A stretch of 14,808 nt of DNA from Pseudomonadota bacterium (GTDB taxonomy: Bacteria; Desulfobacterota; Anaeroferrophillalia; Anaeroferrophillales; Tharpellaceae). Within the stretch, counting starts at the first letter, position 1. Each line of letters starts with the position of its first letter. Location: positions 1-14,808 of the forward strand of contig DAOWHJ010000126.1 of the NCBI GenBank assembly GCA_030641485.1. The letters are read 5' to 3'. Position numbers and translations under genes: made by a program. A model generated the notes under the pieces. That model was not told the origin of the DNA and ran no database searches. It saw nothing but the letters and a program-made list of their open reading frames with translations. Shown here one piece after another: positions 14,237 through 14,808 of the stretch.

Positions 14237-14808
14237 ATGAAAATTCTTTTTCTGACCGCCTCTTTGAAAACTCCAAGTACCAGATACAGGGTTCTGCAGA
14301 ACCTTGATATCTGGCGCGGACTTGGCCTTGAGGTTGAGGTCGTGCCGTTACCGAAAAATAACTGGGCTCGGCTTAAACTGCTGTACCGCCTGCCAATTTA
14401 CGATATTGTTGTACTCCAGAAACGTTTGTTACACCGTCACTCATTCTACCTTTTGCGTCAGCGCGCCCGATTTTTGCTCTATGATTTTGACGATGCTGTA
14501 ATGTTTTCAGATAGCAATGCGGCCGACTTTATTTCAGAGCGTAAAAGTCTACGTTTTAGGGCAATTGCACAATCAGCTGATCTGCTTCTAGCTGGTAATG
14601 ACTACCTTAAAAAACAGGCCTTAAGCGCCGGAGCAGAACGGGTTGAGGTGGTCCCGACCGGAGTTGATTGTAACTTTTTTGTACCCCGGCCTGAATCTGA
14701 AGTTGAGTGTGCAAGAGAGCCAGTTGAGGAACTATTTACTGTTGGCTGGATTGGTTCTAAGGCCAACCTGGTCTATCTAAATGCACTGGCCCGTCCTCTA
14801 AATCTTCT
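14237..14808 (+). CDS. GT4-like glycosyltransferase, N-terminal part (cut by window edge)
   Basis: An open frame from ATG 14237 runs without a stop to the end of the window, giving 190 codons. It begins MKILFLTASLKTPSTRYR, typical of GT-B glycosyltransferases that sense a Rossmann-like N-terminal domain. It continues with LLYDFDDAV, then LLLAGNDYLKKQA, then VEVVPTGVDCNFF, the usual end of the first domain in GT4 proteins, and FTVGWIGSKAN at the start of the second domain, where the nucleotide-sugar site would lie beyond the edge. It starts 12 nt after icd, so it may share a transcript, although the functions are unrelated. The ribosome binding site is weak (GTAGAG). The acceptor and sugar are unknown; cell-surface polysaccharide synthesis is the usual role of such enzymes. 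Confidence 0.85.
   Translation, partial: MKILFLTASLKTPSTRYRVLQNLDIWRGLGLEVEVVPLPKNNWARLKLLYRLPIYDIVVLQKRLLHRHSFYLLRQRARFLLYDFDDAVMFSDSNAADFISERKSLRFRAIAQSADLLLAGNDYLKKQALSAGAERVEVVPTGVDCNFFVPRPESEVECAREPVEELFTVGWIGSKANLVYLNALARPLNL

Noticed and set aside
14304..14501. 65-codon plus-strand reading frame
   Set aside because: It lies out of frame inside the glycosyltransferase gene, whose conserved motifs show which frame is used.
1..14808. CRISPR array, integrase or transposase gene, rRNA
   Set aside because: I saw no regularly spaced direct repeats, no recombinase or transposase motifs, and no rRNA sequence in the window.

Overview
The window looks like a chromosomal segment of a Gram-negative, deltaproteobacterium-like organism, with the Desulfuromonadales/Geobacter group as my best guess. 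The basis is the mix of protein families: NADP-type isocitrate dehydrogenase, a long bacterial-type S-adenosylhomocysteinase, an AspRS of the non-discriminating type, a compact cofactor-dependent phosphoglycerate mutase and a DinG-type helicase carrying a RadC-like JAB domain. This placement is inference from gene content; no rRNA or other phylogenetic marker is present.

Region 1 (1-2964) is accessory. It holds the 3' end of an unidentified gene cut by the window edge, then a start/stop-coupled compact ABC/SMC-like ATPase whose C-terminal part carries residues that could form a HEPN/anticodon-nuclease-type site, then a RhuM-Fic/Doc fusion protein. The first two genes are visibly A-rich on the coding strand, unlike the G/T-rich genes that follow. 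ATPases of this type and RhuM genes often sit inside type I restriction or other defence loci, so this is probably the right-hand edge of a defence island whose remainder lies upstream.

Region 2 (2976-9021) is host-like: gpmA, a short gap with a paired inverted repeat, acylphosphatase, the JAB-DinG helicase (its start overlaps the acylphosphatase stop), a membrane histidine kinase of the NarX/DegS type 14 nt further on, and, after a 153-nt gap with a plausible promoter, a NarL/LuxR response regulator. Kinase and regulator very probably form a two-component system; its signal is unknown.

Region 3 (9022-14808) is housekeeping: ahcY (methyl cycle), a bidirectional terminator shared with a convergent tRNA-Pro(CGG) on the minus strand, aspS with the two residues associated with non-discriminating AspRS, a cluster of inverted repeats, icd (TCA cycle, NADP type), and the first 190 codons of a GT4-like glycosyltransferase that runs off the right edge.

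The points most worth a second look are the ATPase with its truncated partner and possible HEPN residues, the RhuM-Fic fusion beside it, and the RadC-like JAMM domain fused to an Fe-S DinG helicase. None can be called a new system from this sequence alone.
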